The notes under the pieces are model-generated. The model made no database searches and was not told where the DNA came from. It saw nothing but the letters and a program-made list of their open reading frames with translations. A program made the position numbers and the translations under genes. Below, piece after piece: positions 18,964 to 31,162 of a stretch of DNA of 64,000 bases (positions within the stretch are counted from its first letter, which is position 1; each line of letters starts with the position of its first letter). Source of the stretch: Scatophagus argus (taxonomy: Eukaryota; Chordata; Actinopteri; Scatophagidae); contig NC_058512.1 in the NCBI RefSeq assembly GCF_020382885.2, positions 8,334,802-8,398,801 on the forward strand, read 5' to 3'.

Positions 18964-21900
18964 CGCTGCCAACACTCAGCCAGGTTTTATCCAACCGGGT
19001 CTGCGCAGAGGACGGAGCCCTGCAGCCATTGGAGGAGGAGGAAGAGAGAGAGAGGGAGGAAGGTGGGTAGAGGGGCGGGGGATTCATGGAAAAGAGAGGA
19101 GCAAAAGCACCCCCCTCGTAGTGAAAAAGAAAAAAAAAAGAAAAACTGACCCTGTGTTTTGATGTCATTACACCCACTGAGCGACTGTACGGAAACACTT
19201 GTCAGGGAGACGGCTTGTTTCCATTCACCTCCAGCGACAGCGCCGCTTTAATTAGACGCCGTGCAGGCTTGTGGCTGCGATTCAGACGGTCCGAGCGCCG
19301 CGTTCGCACACAATTTAGTGCCTGATTTGCTGCAATCCGTCACAGTTTCTCCCCGACAGGTGGACTGCACACCTGACTGGGGAACAGACCGAAAATTTAG
19401 CACGCAAAGGTGAATTGCTGACCCTGAAGTATGTTTTCAAACTTTTTACTGAACACTGTTGACCTTCATTTCTATTACTGGGATTCTTACGCCAAATGAC
19501 TGTTGTTTCCAAGCTCAGACGGTGGATTAAAAACCTCCACATTTAATTCCTTAACCTTATTTGTCCTGTAATAACGCGCGTTTTGTTGAAATAAAACAAG
19601 GTCTGGGATCATGAAACAAATCTCAAGTCAGGTGACCTTTCTCTTAAGGCCCAGGTGCACCTCTGAGTGCTCCAGGACTGCGTTTTTTCCCTTCTTGTAA
19701 AGCCTGGGTTTGATTTTACTGGATCTGATGACACCGTAACTGTGCAGCCTTTAAGATAACAACACAAAAGTGTACAGATTTAATTTTACCGGGGCTGCTC
19801 CATAGCTAATCCAACTCTTTCCCCTGAAATTCCTCTGAGAAATCAAAACGAGATTGCGCTCAACTTCCAGGCGAAAAGTAAACAAACGAACAAAAAAATA
19901 AATAAACAAAACGAGTTATTTATTAGAGGATATACATGCGACAATGAGATAAGTACAAAAGGTTTTGGAGATGACTTCTTTGTGAGGCTTGGAAGATGTG
20001 AACGTGTCACCATGTTAGAGGGGATTTCTGTGCTGTTTGCGGCGTTCTTGCACGCAAGCAAACGACTCGAAGCTTCTTGGTTTTACTTCGTGCGCGCTGC
20101 GTGAAACCGCACTCGTATACGCGTGATGTCACACCGGGGTGTCAGGATCCCCCTGAGTTAAAACGTTGTTAATGTTGTTCTCACGAGCCTGTAAAACAAA
20201 CACAACACCTCTAATGACGCACACTCATGGCACCGCGTCGTCTGTCTGATTTAAAACCAAACCACGTTTAGTTTGCAGCCATATGGACTTTTTTTCTTTT
20301 ATTGTGGGAGCTGATCCACTTCTCGTGAGAGAAAATGAGAATTTTAGACCATGATTAATTAATTCTCTCGGATTAGCACACTAATTTTAAACAAATTTAT
20401 TGAGTTTTCCAGCAAGAATAAAGGAACCAAAATGCTGGTACAGGTAACCAGTCCTTATCTGGTCAGCCCTTCATTCTTCTGCCAATGCAGCTGCAGGACA
20501 AAGGGGCGACTGTTTTTAAATAAATAAAACTGCCCAAGAGACTAAAGGGAATCATAACATTAGCTGGAAACAGACAGTCCTCTGTAAAGTGACCAGAGCG
20601 CAGAGAAAAGGACAAGTGCCCGAAGGGAGAAGTGACAGAAGAAGGAGAGAGAGGTTACAGAGAGTTTAACAAGGGATTAAAACTCGCAGATTGCTATCTA
20701 TCACGATGATACAGTGAATTAAAATAGCGCTTAATTATATGGGTCCACACTGCCAAGGGGCAGGACTCATACACGCCCTAAATCCTGACTCTCATAACGC
20801 ATAAAGGCCGAAATTTAGAAAATATCCCACTAGAAGCATCTTTGTGTTTCCCTCAAGCTTAATAACAAGTCGTTTTCATACACTGACATGAGGCTGTCAA
20901 ATATCACGAAGGCTTATTTGTTCTACAAACAAAATCTTCTTAAAGTCAATCCAGTTCTTTACTGACGTATAAGGAGGAAACAGTTGTAGTGTTTATTATC
21001 TGCATTATCAAAGATTATCACTGCCAGCAAAATTCAAGACGATTTACACACACACAAAAGTGTTTTCGTTAAACTTACTGCCACCTTTGGCTTCTTAGCT
21101 GGAAAAATATTTTTCAAACGAAACAAAGGCCTGGCAGCCTACCCTGTAGCCTGCTTGTTTAAAAATGATATAGTAGAAAGACAACGCACAGTTTCGTAAA
21201 ACAAACAAATAAACACGCAATTCTATTGTTAATACGAACTTTCCAGTGAGGCCTTTTTCTTCACTAACAGGTAATTTTTTTATGTTTTTGTGCGTAGGCC
21301 TGCAGGCCAGCTGCTGGCAGGTGAGGGACGGGAACAACTGCTGACAAGGTAAAAAATACTCAAAAAGGCGAAGTGGGAAAATTCTTTCTTAATATGTATA
21401 TATTTGCAAAAAGACAGGTCGTCACATTTTATTTATCAACCACCCCCTTATTATGTCTTTAACGCACTCCTTGACTTGTTAATGTGCACTTCATTTCCAC
21501 GTTCTCAGCTCTGCAGCACTTGGCTTCCAGTTTTCCTCTTGAGCATCTTGCTGAATTTGCATCGAGCTGTTCGCACTTTATAAACTGTGCAGGCCTACAA
21601 AATGGTGAAAACTGTCGAGAATGCAGTTAGAGTTTGCTTCCTCATTTGGATGTTTAATAAGCTGCCGTATTAAAGAACTAAACGTGAAGGCCGTATTTGC
21701 TCATAATTAAATACACAAGGTTTATTCCCCTTCTTTCCTGTCTCCGGGTGGGTCGTGTGTATCTCCGGATTTACTTCCCCCAGCAAAGTTTGTGTCCCCT
21801 CTGAAAAAAGGCACCTCTTGTTGCCACCTGTCGCCGCAGGTGAGGGCAAAAGGTCAGAGCAGTCACTTCCGACTGCAGAGATAAGGAAACTATTTTACCG

Positions 21901-24039
21901 TCTCTTGGCGAGATTTTCAAACTCGACTCTAAAAGCAATTGGCTGGAAGTTAAAAAAAGAAATAACAAGCACAAATAAGAAGCACAAATTAAACTGAAAA
22001 CTTCTCGATTTTCTCAATATTTTCAAGTAGTTTCATCTCACATGTCAAGATTAAATTTGACGAGTTAAAAGTTATCCCATCCGTAGAATTCTGCACTTTT
22101 AACAGGAATGTGAGATTGTTACTAAATTTCATACGAAATAAAACACCACGGAGAATCCAACAATTGTGCTAACGGGATATAAAAAGAATATAAGCCTTGA
22201 ACAGGGATACTGTAATCATCCTTCCATCCCTCACTCCAAATCAGCGGAGGTGTGCCTGCCTGACTCGCAGTGCGCGCTCCCGCGGACAGAAACACACCTC
22301 GGCGCGCTCCCCGCTAAGACAAATGCTCCCCGGGGGGAAAAAAAAACACTCACTTAATGACAACTTCTATAAATCTAGCCGAGCGAGCGCATGTCTCTCT
22401 GTGGTCAGCGAGTCGAGATGAGCCACATAATTAGGCCATAATAGCTGGAGAAACAACCCACTATTGATGACCCCATTAGGACGATGATTTCCACAGCTCA
22501 CAAGTGCTGAAACTTGGATTTTGCGCCCTGTTCATGGCTAAGAGAGTTTCTCACATTGACATTCATATGGAAAAATGTTTTACTATATATAAACAGAATG
22601 CCTGTCATAATATCTGGAAATTTACTTTTCATCTCCTGTCTCTAGACTTTATTTGTGGGTTAAAGTAATTCTGTTTCAGGCTTCTTTGAGGACCACTGAA
22701 GTATCCCCGTGGGTCACCATGAAGCACAACATAACATCCTTAAGATGGAGTGAAATCCACAGCAGTGCGCCTTTACAGTTGATATGAAGAGTTTTGCCTG
22801 TGCAGAAATCTGCGAGCATCTGCATGTAAGTTATTTGTTGCCGTGTTCAGTCATGTTTAGGTGTTAGGTGTCCTCCTCTCTGCTACTGTCACGATGCAAG
22901 CGTTGCCAGTATCTTTTCAGCCTCCCCTTCATCCTTTCAGTGCCACCCCTTTTCTCACCGGCCAGCCTTTACCATCTGTTTTGGCTCCCCTCCATTCTAT
23001 CCCCTCATCTTTTTCTCCTCATCTTCCTGTGTTTTGTGCACTGTCCACCCTCCCTCCAGCTTTGTCTGTCTTAGTCCATCCCCGTCCATTGTTCCCCCTG
23101 TGCCTCCCATTTCCGCTTTGGTGTTGCCCTCTGACCCCACACCCAGTCCCCCTCCCCGTCCCTCCTGCTGACGGGGACCCCAAATCTTCTTGTTCTTCTC
23201 TTGACTGCTCCCCCTTTAAGTTTTTTTTGGGGGGCTAATAACTGTTGCCAGCAAGCTTCACACAAAATCCCAGCATGATTGCTATTGTGAGGCCTACAAT
23301 GGCATACAGGCAGTAATGGCCATTAGCAACAGAGGGCCTTGGTCTGTGAGCAGTGTTTAGTTGTGTTTAGCCCACATGCAACTTGGACTGGTGGCCAGAT
23401 TATCTTCAGTGGCCAGCCACACATTTTTTGTTCTTGTTGGCCTGTTACTGACCTGCTCCCTCACTTTAATATATCTTAAAATAGTGTACAAGTGTACAAA
23501 TTCATCTGAATGTGCACTCATTACCTTAATGGTTTATGGTGATGCGTTCACTGTGGCCGATACAGGTCAGTAACACACACACACATATGCACCCCCATCG
23601 ACACACACTAGTAACTGCAGTCGTCTTTGAAGATCAGAGAGGTCCATGAGATTGGACCTCGTCCTCATGCCTGCCAGTCAGACCGCATCTCCACAGAGAC
23701 GGGCGTCACAAAGTTGGCAGTTGGCTGTGATGTTTTGAGGGGTGTGTGTCCACAAAGGAACTCAGGTGCTCGCAGGCCACACAGTTAACCAAAAGAGCCT
23801 CATTATCCATGGAGGAGTATGTGGCTGTAAGGCGGAAAATATCAAAGCTGCTAGCAGGCTGAATGGAAGTCAGCGAGCAAACCAAAACACGTTGTGTCAT
23901 CTTCTGGATTAGTGTCTTGTTACTCTCAGCTTCCAATTAACTCGCTAAAGAGACTCAGAAGGGGACAAGTTAGGGCCACTTTACACACGAGAGAAATTTT
24001 GTTATGCATACCAAGTGTCGCCGAAGAAAAACTGATAGG

Positions 24040-24180
24040 CTTTAAAGGGTCAGTAACAAATGTTGATCAGACTGCCATGAAATGAAATGTGGTACAGACC
24101 ATTCATAACATACCTCACGATAACCTGACATCACGTGATTTTTCATCTAGCGCCATCATCAGGCCAAAATTATAATTCGT
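24040..24180. repeat. fragment of the dispersed teleost repeat
   Basis: This contains CTGCCATGAAATGAAATG, GGTACAGAC and TCTAGCGCCATCATCAGG, resembling the modules at 4140-4665. It is degenerate, with no coding potential. Confidence 0.5.
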
Positions 24181-25654
24181 TCCACACTTGTGTATATGAC
24201 CAAATTCCCACAGGACTAATGACCTTCCCACCAGCGCAGACTAGAGTCTCGTTCTTGGTGTAACTTGGGCGAATTGGCTGTTTGACGAAAAAGTCTATTC
24301 GAAATTCGAAAAAGTTTCAGTTTCCAGTTTATTGTTGGCTTGTGACACCTGATGTTGGAATCTCTTCACTCAGATATCATCACAAACTAAAACTCCGCAT
24401 TTACATTTCTAACGCAGTGCTAACTCAGACAGGGAGAGGGATACTTAATGGACATGCAAGGAAGAACAGTGACCATTCAGCATATAATTAAAAAAAAGAC
24501 GTTTATCACTGTATTACAATGTGCTAATGCAGTAGTTGAATTTTCTGCCATGTTTCAATGGACACTTTTTACTGTCCAACTGCACATAGGGAGGTGCGTA
24601 CGAATATTAGATTAGATTAAATTAGGTGTGCTGCTTCCTCTGCAAGCCATACATTTTCATACAGTCAGTATCATATATATTTATTAGCCCAGTATAACAT
24701 AAGTGTGACTGACTTCAGTATTTGACTGTCTCAGCTGCCAACAGACGATAAAGTGGCAAGAAATGTTAACACTGTAATGGTAACAGGCATTAAGAGAGAC
24801 AGAGAGAGCGATTTACTGCCGCGATGTCCCACTGATGCGTCGTGTTTGACGATTATGGACAGCTCAGGGTAATAGCAATGTAATTAGGCCTTTACTGTCG
24901 TGTAATTCTCAGTCGAGCACATTGTCAATAGCTTGGCTGATGAGGTTGAAAGCGAGATTGGGATCCAGTGACCCGGGCCAGCCACCATTATTACGGCACA
25001 CCCACATTCGCACATACACAGGCAGAGTGCTTGTAATGCAGTGTTGATGCTGTGATATTTGCTTTTGTCCCAGTGTTGATCTAAGCTGACATTATGCTGT
25101 ATGGCCCTGATCGCTGTTTGTCTGACTGTTACATTTGTCATCCGTGGGAGGGCAAACGAGGGATCAGGAGGACTGGAGAGCAAAGTGAGAGAGGGAAGAT
25201 GGGAGGGATAGCTTGGCAGGTGAAGGAGGGAGGAACAGAGAGTGTGTGTGTGAATGTGTGTGTTGGTGGGGGGTATGTGCTCATCTCTTGTGTGTCAGTT
25301 GCAGATCTGCTGGTGCGGAAGCAGATCTTTTCCCTCAGTGACTCTATTAATTTACCTCATTTATCTTAACCACCTCCCCCTCCCCCCAATAAATACTGGA
25401 GACCTCAATCTGTGTGTGTGTGTGCACGTCTTAGTGTGTGTGCATGCACGTCAACAACCATATATCTGTGTGTGTGTGTGTGTGTGTGTGCACGTGATGG
25501 AATAAAAACACAGCAGCTCCCCTTTCTATTCCCAGAGGACAAATCCGTGGCGGAAAAACTCATTTTCCTGCAAATAGTTTGTCAGCCAAGCTAGGAGGAG
25601 TGATAAATTATCACAGACGTTAGGTGAAGGAGGGTGACTGGAGGAAGAGGGAAG

Positions 25655-25656
<2 letters not shown>

Positions 25657-25688
<32 letters not shown>
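25657..25688. repeat. (CT)n microsatellite
   Basis: About sixteen CT units, followed by CA-rich sequence. Confidence 0.95.
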
Positions 25689-25689
<1 letters not shown>

Positions 25690-25893
25690 ACACACACACA
25701 CTGACACACACACTCACACTCCTTTCTCTCATCATCACCACTTTCCCAAACTACTTCTCCCTCTGCTTCCCCCTATCATTTCGATTTACCTCTGATTTCT
25801 CTCATCCTGCATTTCACATTTACAAGAAACTCTGATCCAAGCAGCGCACATGGATTTCACGTGCACAGATAAACGCTCACACAGAGTTAGGCA

Positions 25894-25896
<3 letters not shown>

Positions 25897-25924
<28 letters not shown>
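25897..25924. repeat. (AC)n microsatellite
   Basis: About fourteen AC units in intergenic DNA. A (TG)n tract of similar type lies near 25470-25490. Confidence 0.95.
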
Positions 25925-26113
25925 CAAGTGCAAGTTGGGAAAATGTGGTTGCCTCTACAACTCAAGTGTGACTCCCCATTCGGAATGATAAATTGATGGC
26001 CAGAAAAATGGATTTGTTTTCAACTAGTAACACATCAAAGAAATAATAATTCTGTGCGGGGGAGAGTGGCGAGATGATGAATGGGGTGGACAGCTGGATC
26101 ACAACGGAGCGAT

Positions 26114-26210
26114 GGAGTGAGTGAGTGAGTGAGTGAGTGAGAGAGAGTAGAGGGAGAAAGAGGGAGAAGGAGAGAGGGAGGGAGAGGGAGAGAGATATGA
26201 AGAGGTAGGA
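26114..26210. repeat. (GAGT)n followed by GA-rich sequence
   Basis: Six or seven GTGA/GAGT units (26114-26141) are followed by a purine-rich run of GAGA, AGGG and GGAG words. Confidence 0.9.
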
Positions 26211-26671
26211 TGTGAGTGGAAAAACTGTAATATCAACATGCAAACAAATCACTGTCACGCAGCTGAAATGGTTTTGTATGTTTTGAAATGGGGTAACCGT
26301 GAGCGGACAAGTGTGATCTCTGTCTCCATTGGCCGAATCAAAATTTGGTCACCTGAACGCTTACATCCGTATGTGATATATTGGATATGTCCTACCAAAA
26401 CCATGGGCATTAATGTCCTGATGTACTATCATTTTCTGTACCGGGAAGGCTGGCAAGATTTTCCCACAAGAGCAGTAGTGCAGTCTGCAGGGGGCTGAGT
26501 TCAGGACTCAGTACACACCAGTCGAGCTCTTCTACACGAACTGTAAGAAAAAAAAAAAAAAAAAATTGTTGTAGCATGCAGCATGTTGTGTTGAAGAATG
26601 AAAGGGAAAGTTCAGAGCACACTGTTCTCTAAAATATCACAGAATATTTGTGTAATATTATATAAATTCAT

Positions 26672-27214
26672 TATATTAACAAAAGTATTCAGATACATCT
26701 TTTTATTGTACTGTTTTTCAGGGGTGGGCTCAGCCCCTTACTTCCAGTGAAGGGAAATCTTAATGCCTCAGCATACCAAAATATTTTGAACAATGCTATG
26801 CTTCCAACTTTGTGGCAACAGTTTGGTGAAGGACCTTTTCTATTCCAACATGACTGTGCCCCAGTGCACAAAGCAACGTCCATAAAGACAAGGTTGGATG
26901 AGTTTGGTTTGGAAGAACTTGACTGGCCCACATAAATCTCTGACCTCAGCCTCATCCAGCACCTTTGGGATGAACTGGAACAGATATTGTGGATCAGGCC
27001 TTTTGGTCCAACATCAGTGTTTGACCTCACAAATGCTCTCCTGCATGAATGGGCAAAAATTCCCACAGAAAGACTCCAAAATTGTGTGGAAAGTCTTCCC
27101 AGAAGAGTGGAAGCTGTTTTAGCTGCTGCAAAGCTGTCTGTGCGTTTAGAATGTGATGTCCTTAAGGTCCCTGTTGGTGTAATGTCAGGTGAACCGATAC
27201 TTTGGTCTATATTG
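26672..27214 (+). mobile_element. Tc1-like transposon fossil, 5' part deleted
   Basis: A degraded Tc1/mariner element. The frame from about 26726 reads as the C-terminal third of a Tc1 transposase. It includes NASAYQNILNN, LPTLWQQFGEGPFLFQHD and, after an in-frame stop at 26933-26935, HLWDELEQ and RRVEAVLAA. The last two catalytic acidic positions of the DD34E type (QHD and WDELE) are visible. The ends AACAAAAGTATTCAGATAC and GATACTTTGGTCTATA are degenerate inverted repeats. The N-terminal DNA-binding half is missing, so the copy is dead. A second relative lies in an lman2l intron at 48573-48990. Confidence 0.85.
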
Positions 27215-28087
27215 TATTAAACATTAATGTTAAACTATTGCAATACCCTCAGCACAGTAATTTAGCACTTAGTATGTTGAACAGGCTCTCTGTATTACTG
27301 TGCATTTAGTTGCAGAAAGTTTGTCAGTTGAGCTTGTGAGCCTGCTCATTGAGAGTTTGAGGGGACCTCACTTCCTCTGTGTCTCAGTTTTTACTGTCCT
27401 CCCTGTCCACCCCCCACTTCTACTTCAGCACCAGAACATAAAGGCAAATAAAAGAATCCAGATTTTAAAACACACTGGCAAAACAACCTCATCATGAAAC
27501 TAAGCATTGGACTGCACTGTTTAAGCCTTAGCATTATGTAGATTGAACTGGAGCTTTTGATCAAGCTACAGACCTCCCACTCAACTCTCATCCCACTCAG
27601 GTGGTCATCTCGCTCAGATAATAACCGTTAACATAAGCACTAAAATCACATCACACATCACCATAATCATCATGATTATCACCATCGTCTCAGGTCCCAT
27701 CACATTTGAAATCATAGCCGGGGCCATGTATATCCACATGGTGTTCAGGGAGTCATTTTGGACTGCCACCGTGCACAGAGGATCATTAAATGTAAGAGGT
27801 GTTCTTCCCTCCAGGTTTCTAAAACCGACACTGTACGATGTCTATACCCGGTGTGTGTTTTCATCCTGCTCATTTTATCCCAGCCATATATTATTTCTGT
27901 TCTTTTTTAACTCCCCACCCACCCACACTCACACCCACACACACACACAGACACACACACACTCCTTTTTTTCCCTTCGCGGTGATTGATGGAGTAAGGC
28001 AACAGAGCACAGAGCAACGTGTGGCCAACAGTCCAAGACAGCCTGCATCTGAGGAAGAAAGAGAGAGCTTGGTTTGGTGGTGGTGGT

Positions 28088-28134
28088 GAAGAAGAAGAAG
28101 AGGAGGAGGAGGAGGAGGAGGAGGAGGAGGAGAG
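28088..28134. repeat. (GAA)n/(GAG)n purine tract
   Basis: GAA units change into about twelve GAG units, the core of a longer purine-rich region (28040-28275). Confidence 0.95.
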
Positions 28135-31100
28135 CGGGGATTAAACGAAGAGAGAGGTAAAAGAGAGGGAAGGAAAGAGGACGGGAAAAGGGAATCAGAG
28201 TGAGAGTGTGTGTGAAAGAGAGGAGGGGAGGGAGGAAGAGGGAGAGTATGAGAGTGAGAGTGAGAGAGAGGGGAGCTCAGCTGAAAGCCACAGACTTAAT
28301 TCTATGCATCATTAAGCAGTCTCACTCAATGCAACATCCCCTATACATCATCCACGCTCAGTAAACACAACGGTGACATTACATTAGCAACTGCAAATGA
28401 ATTTTCTTTTTAGAAGGAAATTGAGAATACTCTCTTTCTCTCCCTCTCTTTTACCCTCTCTGGCGCTGGCAAAGCTTGAGCACAGGCCATAAAAGGCAGG
28501 AAGACATAAACAAAATAAAAACACAAACAATATTTCCCTTTGCCTCCCTGGCACACACTCTCTCTGTTTGTCAGGCAGAGCGGGGCAGAGATGTGTGCAC
28601 AAATGCACACCGCTATTACGCACTCTGCTGTAATTTATTTATAATATGAAAGCAACATGATAAACACGAACATTTTATTCATACTGCTGTGGGAAATATT
28701 GATTTTTATTTAAAGACGAGTACCTTTGCTTATGTTGTTTACTGTGCTATCTCTCAATTTGTTCTCAGTTTGTTAAACTTCGGCCAGTCCAGGAGCAGGT
28801 TGACCCAAGTGCTTATACGTTAACCTACACATCACTATTTAAAAAAAATGTTGCACCAAACAAACTAGTTCTCACATATTGATTAGTTGCTACTAAATAT
28901 TTACACGATCACACTGGTAGGTGTAACTGCTGCCTGGCTAAGTGAAACAACACCACTAAAGTTAGCTTGCCAATATGTTACCCGTTTAGACTTAGATGTT
29001 AAACTCTCTGACCTTATGAGGCAACTCTACCACACATGGGGAAAATATTTAGTCTGTTACACATAATTTAATCTAATGACATTTCAAATGTGAGATAAAA
29101 GGCCATTATTTTACTGCTACTGCTCATGTCATATCATATCAAAATATTTGAATTCTTAGCGAAGTGTGTAAGAACTATTAGTAAAAATGTTGTGAACTTA
29201 CAAATACCTCAATAATAATATTTATTTATTAGTTTTCTAATATTAGCTTAAACAACATTAACCAAAAAGTCAGTCAAACCTAGCTTAATTGATTATTTCA
29301 TGCTAAACTACATGAATATTACTAACTCCCACACATATTTCTCATTGGATATAAATAAAACAGATGCATAACTACGCTTACCAAGGCATTGTCTGGTATG
29401 TTTAAGAATAATACGTCATGTTTAAGTAAATCCACTCATGATGGACGATGCAGATCTGAGGTTTATTAAAAAAAATCACACAAACAACAACAAGTAGACC
29501 TAATTAAATACCACAAAAGTCACACATTTTAGCTGGAAAGCCTACAAAACCTGAATAACATAAATTCTCAGACAAGTTAAATGAGTAATTATATTTTTAT
29601 TCCACAAATTATGCCCTTTCCCCTAAACTAGTCAGGCTTTTAGGCCTGGGAAATCTATTAAGGCTGTGCTATAGATCATCCCATCCACTGTGGTGTATAT
29701 ATAGATCGGTTGGCTCATTTGAGGAATATTGAATCGGTTACAGTAAAGTAAGCCCCTGGATTGGGCCAAATGTAAAAATCCATGCATGTGTGAGGAGCTG
29801 TCAGCGTGTGCTGTAATGACGGATGGCGCTGGGTCTCCTTTTCAGTGAGAGGTGATAAAAAGTCAAATTATGAGTGTCAGGGAGGGACAAGAGAGTATGG
29901 GGGAGCAAAGACAGAGAAAAGAGAATTGGACCAGATCCGTCAAATGATAAGGGCAATCAGTCAATCTGGGAACATTTCAGACCACGGAAAGTGTTATTTC
30001 CTCCCAGTGCAGTTTGGAGTCAAGGGTCGGGGAGGGGTCAAGAGTATGACCCTCTGACCTCAATCTAGCGAATAGTTATTGATTCATGGTCTCCACAGTT
30101 TACCCATGTTATTATCTGCTGGACATGATTGGTTTTCAATTGCAATGATTTGCAGTCAAAGTACACAAAGGAGTGATAAGGACTTGATTAGCAAGTAACA
30201 ATCTTCATCTTCATCCACTGTACACTCATGCACCCAACATTTATTTCTTTCTTGTTGAGAAAACCGACACGACTTTCTCTTTTTATTTTCAGAAAAGGTT
30301 TATGAATGGGAAAGAAAACTTTTATTCTTTCTTCGAACGGTAGAAAACTTGCAATGGAGCAGCAGCACCAACAGCTCTGACTCCACACACTTAATAGCAC
30401 TTTGAAAATATTCAGTGAGTTATGTTGTTTGTAGTTATGTTTGTTGGTTTTAGTGTTATTAAAACACTAAAATCTTGAGTCTTTGGTTATTATGGTCGTT
30501 ATGAATATTACATTCTAACTGTAGTGAATAATGACAAAAAATTCACTATAACGCCAAATGCAGGAATGTGCACGCAAAATTCAAGTTTGTTCCAAAGTCA
30601 GAACATTTGGAAGTTCTCATCACCACAATGGCCAAAACTGGTGTAAAATTATGGAGCCCAAGAACTCATCCAATAGTTTTGTAATAAACTACAGTGAAGT
30701 TAACATGGTCACAAACCCCACAAAAGGCCAGAGACAAAATACAGGATATGCATGCAGATCTTGTCTCTCATTCTTAGTGTGAATTTGCTCAGACGGTGTT
30801 GCTCTACCTGCTGAATTAACCGAACCACTAAAACTCTCCTGAAAAGTCACTCAAAGTTTCTAGTAGCCTCTTGGTGCATCCTGACCTGACGCCATCGCAG
30901 CCTTTCTGTTTTCCGTCTCAGGAGCATCAAACAGGGCCATGGACCCCCTACCAGGTCGACCCCCATGCTGACCCCCCTCTACACTCTGAGACTGACCCGC
31001 TCCGAGGTGTGAACTTCTGTCCCCCCAGCTGATAGAGCCTCCTCATTTTTATAGTCCTCATCCCTTGCTTTTTATGACTCTGCAGTTTGATTATAGCATA

Positions 31101-31137
31101 GGGGGCTTTGGGCAGCAAGAGCCCCGGAGAGGCACGC

Positions 31138-31162
31138 GCACACACACACACACACACACACA
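31138..31162. repeat. (CA)n microsatellite
   Basis: About twelve CA units upstream of arl3. Confidence 0.9.

Noticed and set aside
18626..19198. overlapping open frames on both strands upstream of pax8
   Set aside because: Compositional, with poly-Lys from an A/G run. No family resemblance on either strand.
22861..23238. 125-codon proline/leucine-rich frame
   Set aside because: Caused by a pyrimidine-rich tract (CCTCC, CTTTC). No conserved motif or splice context.
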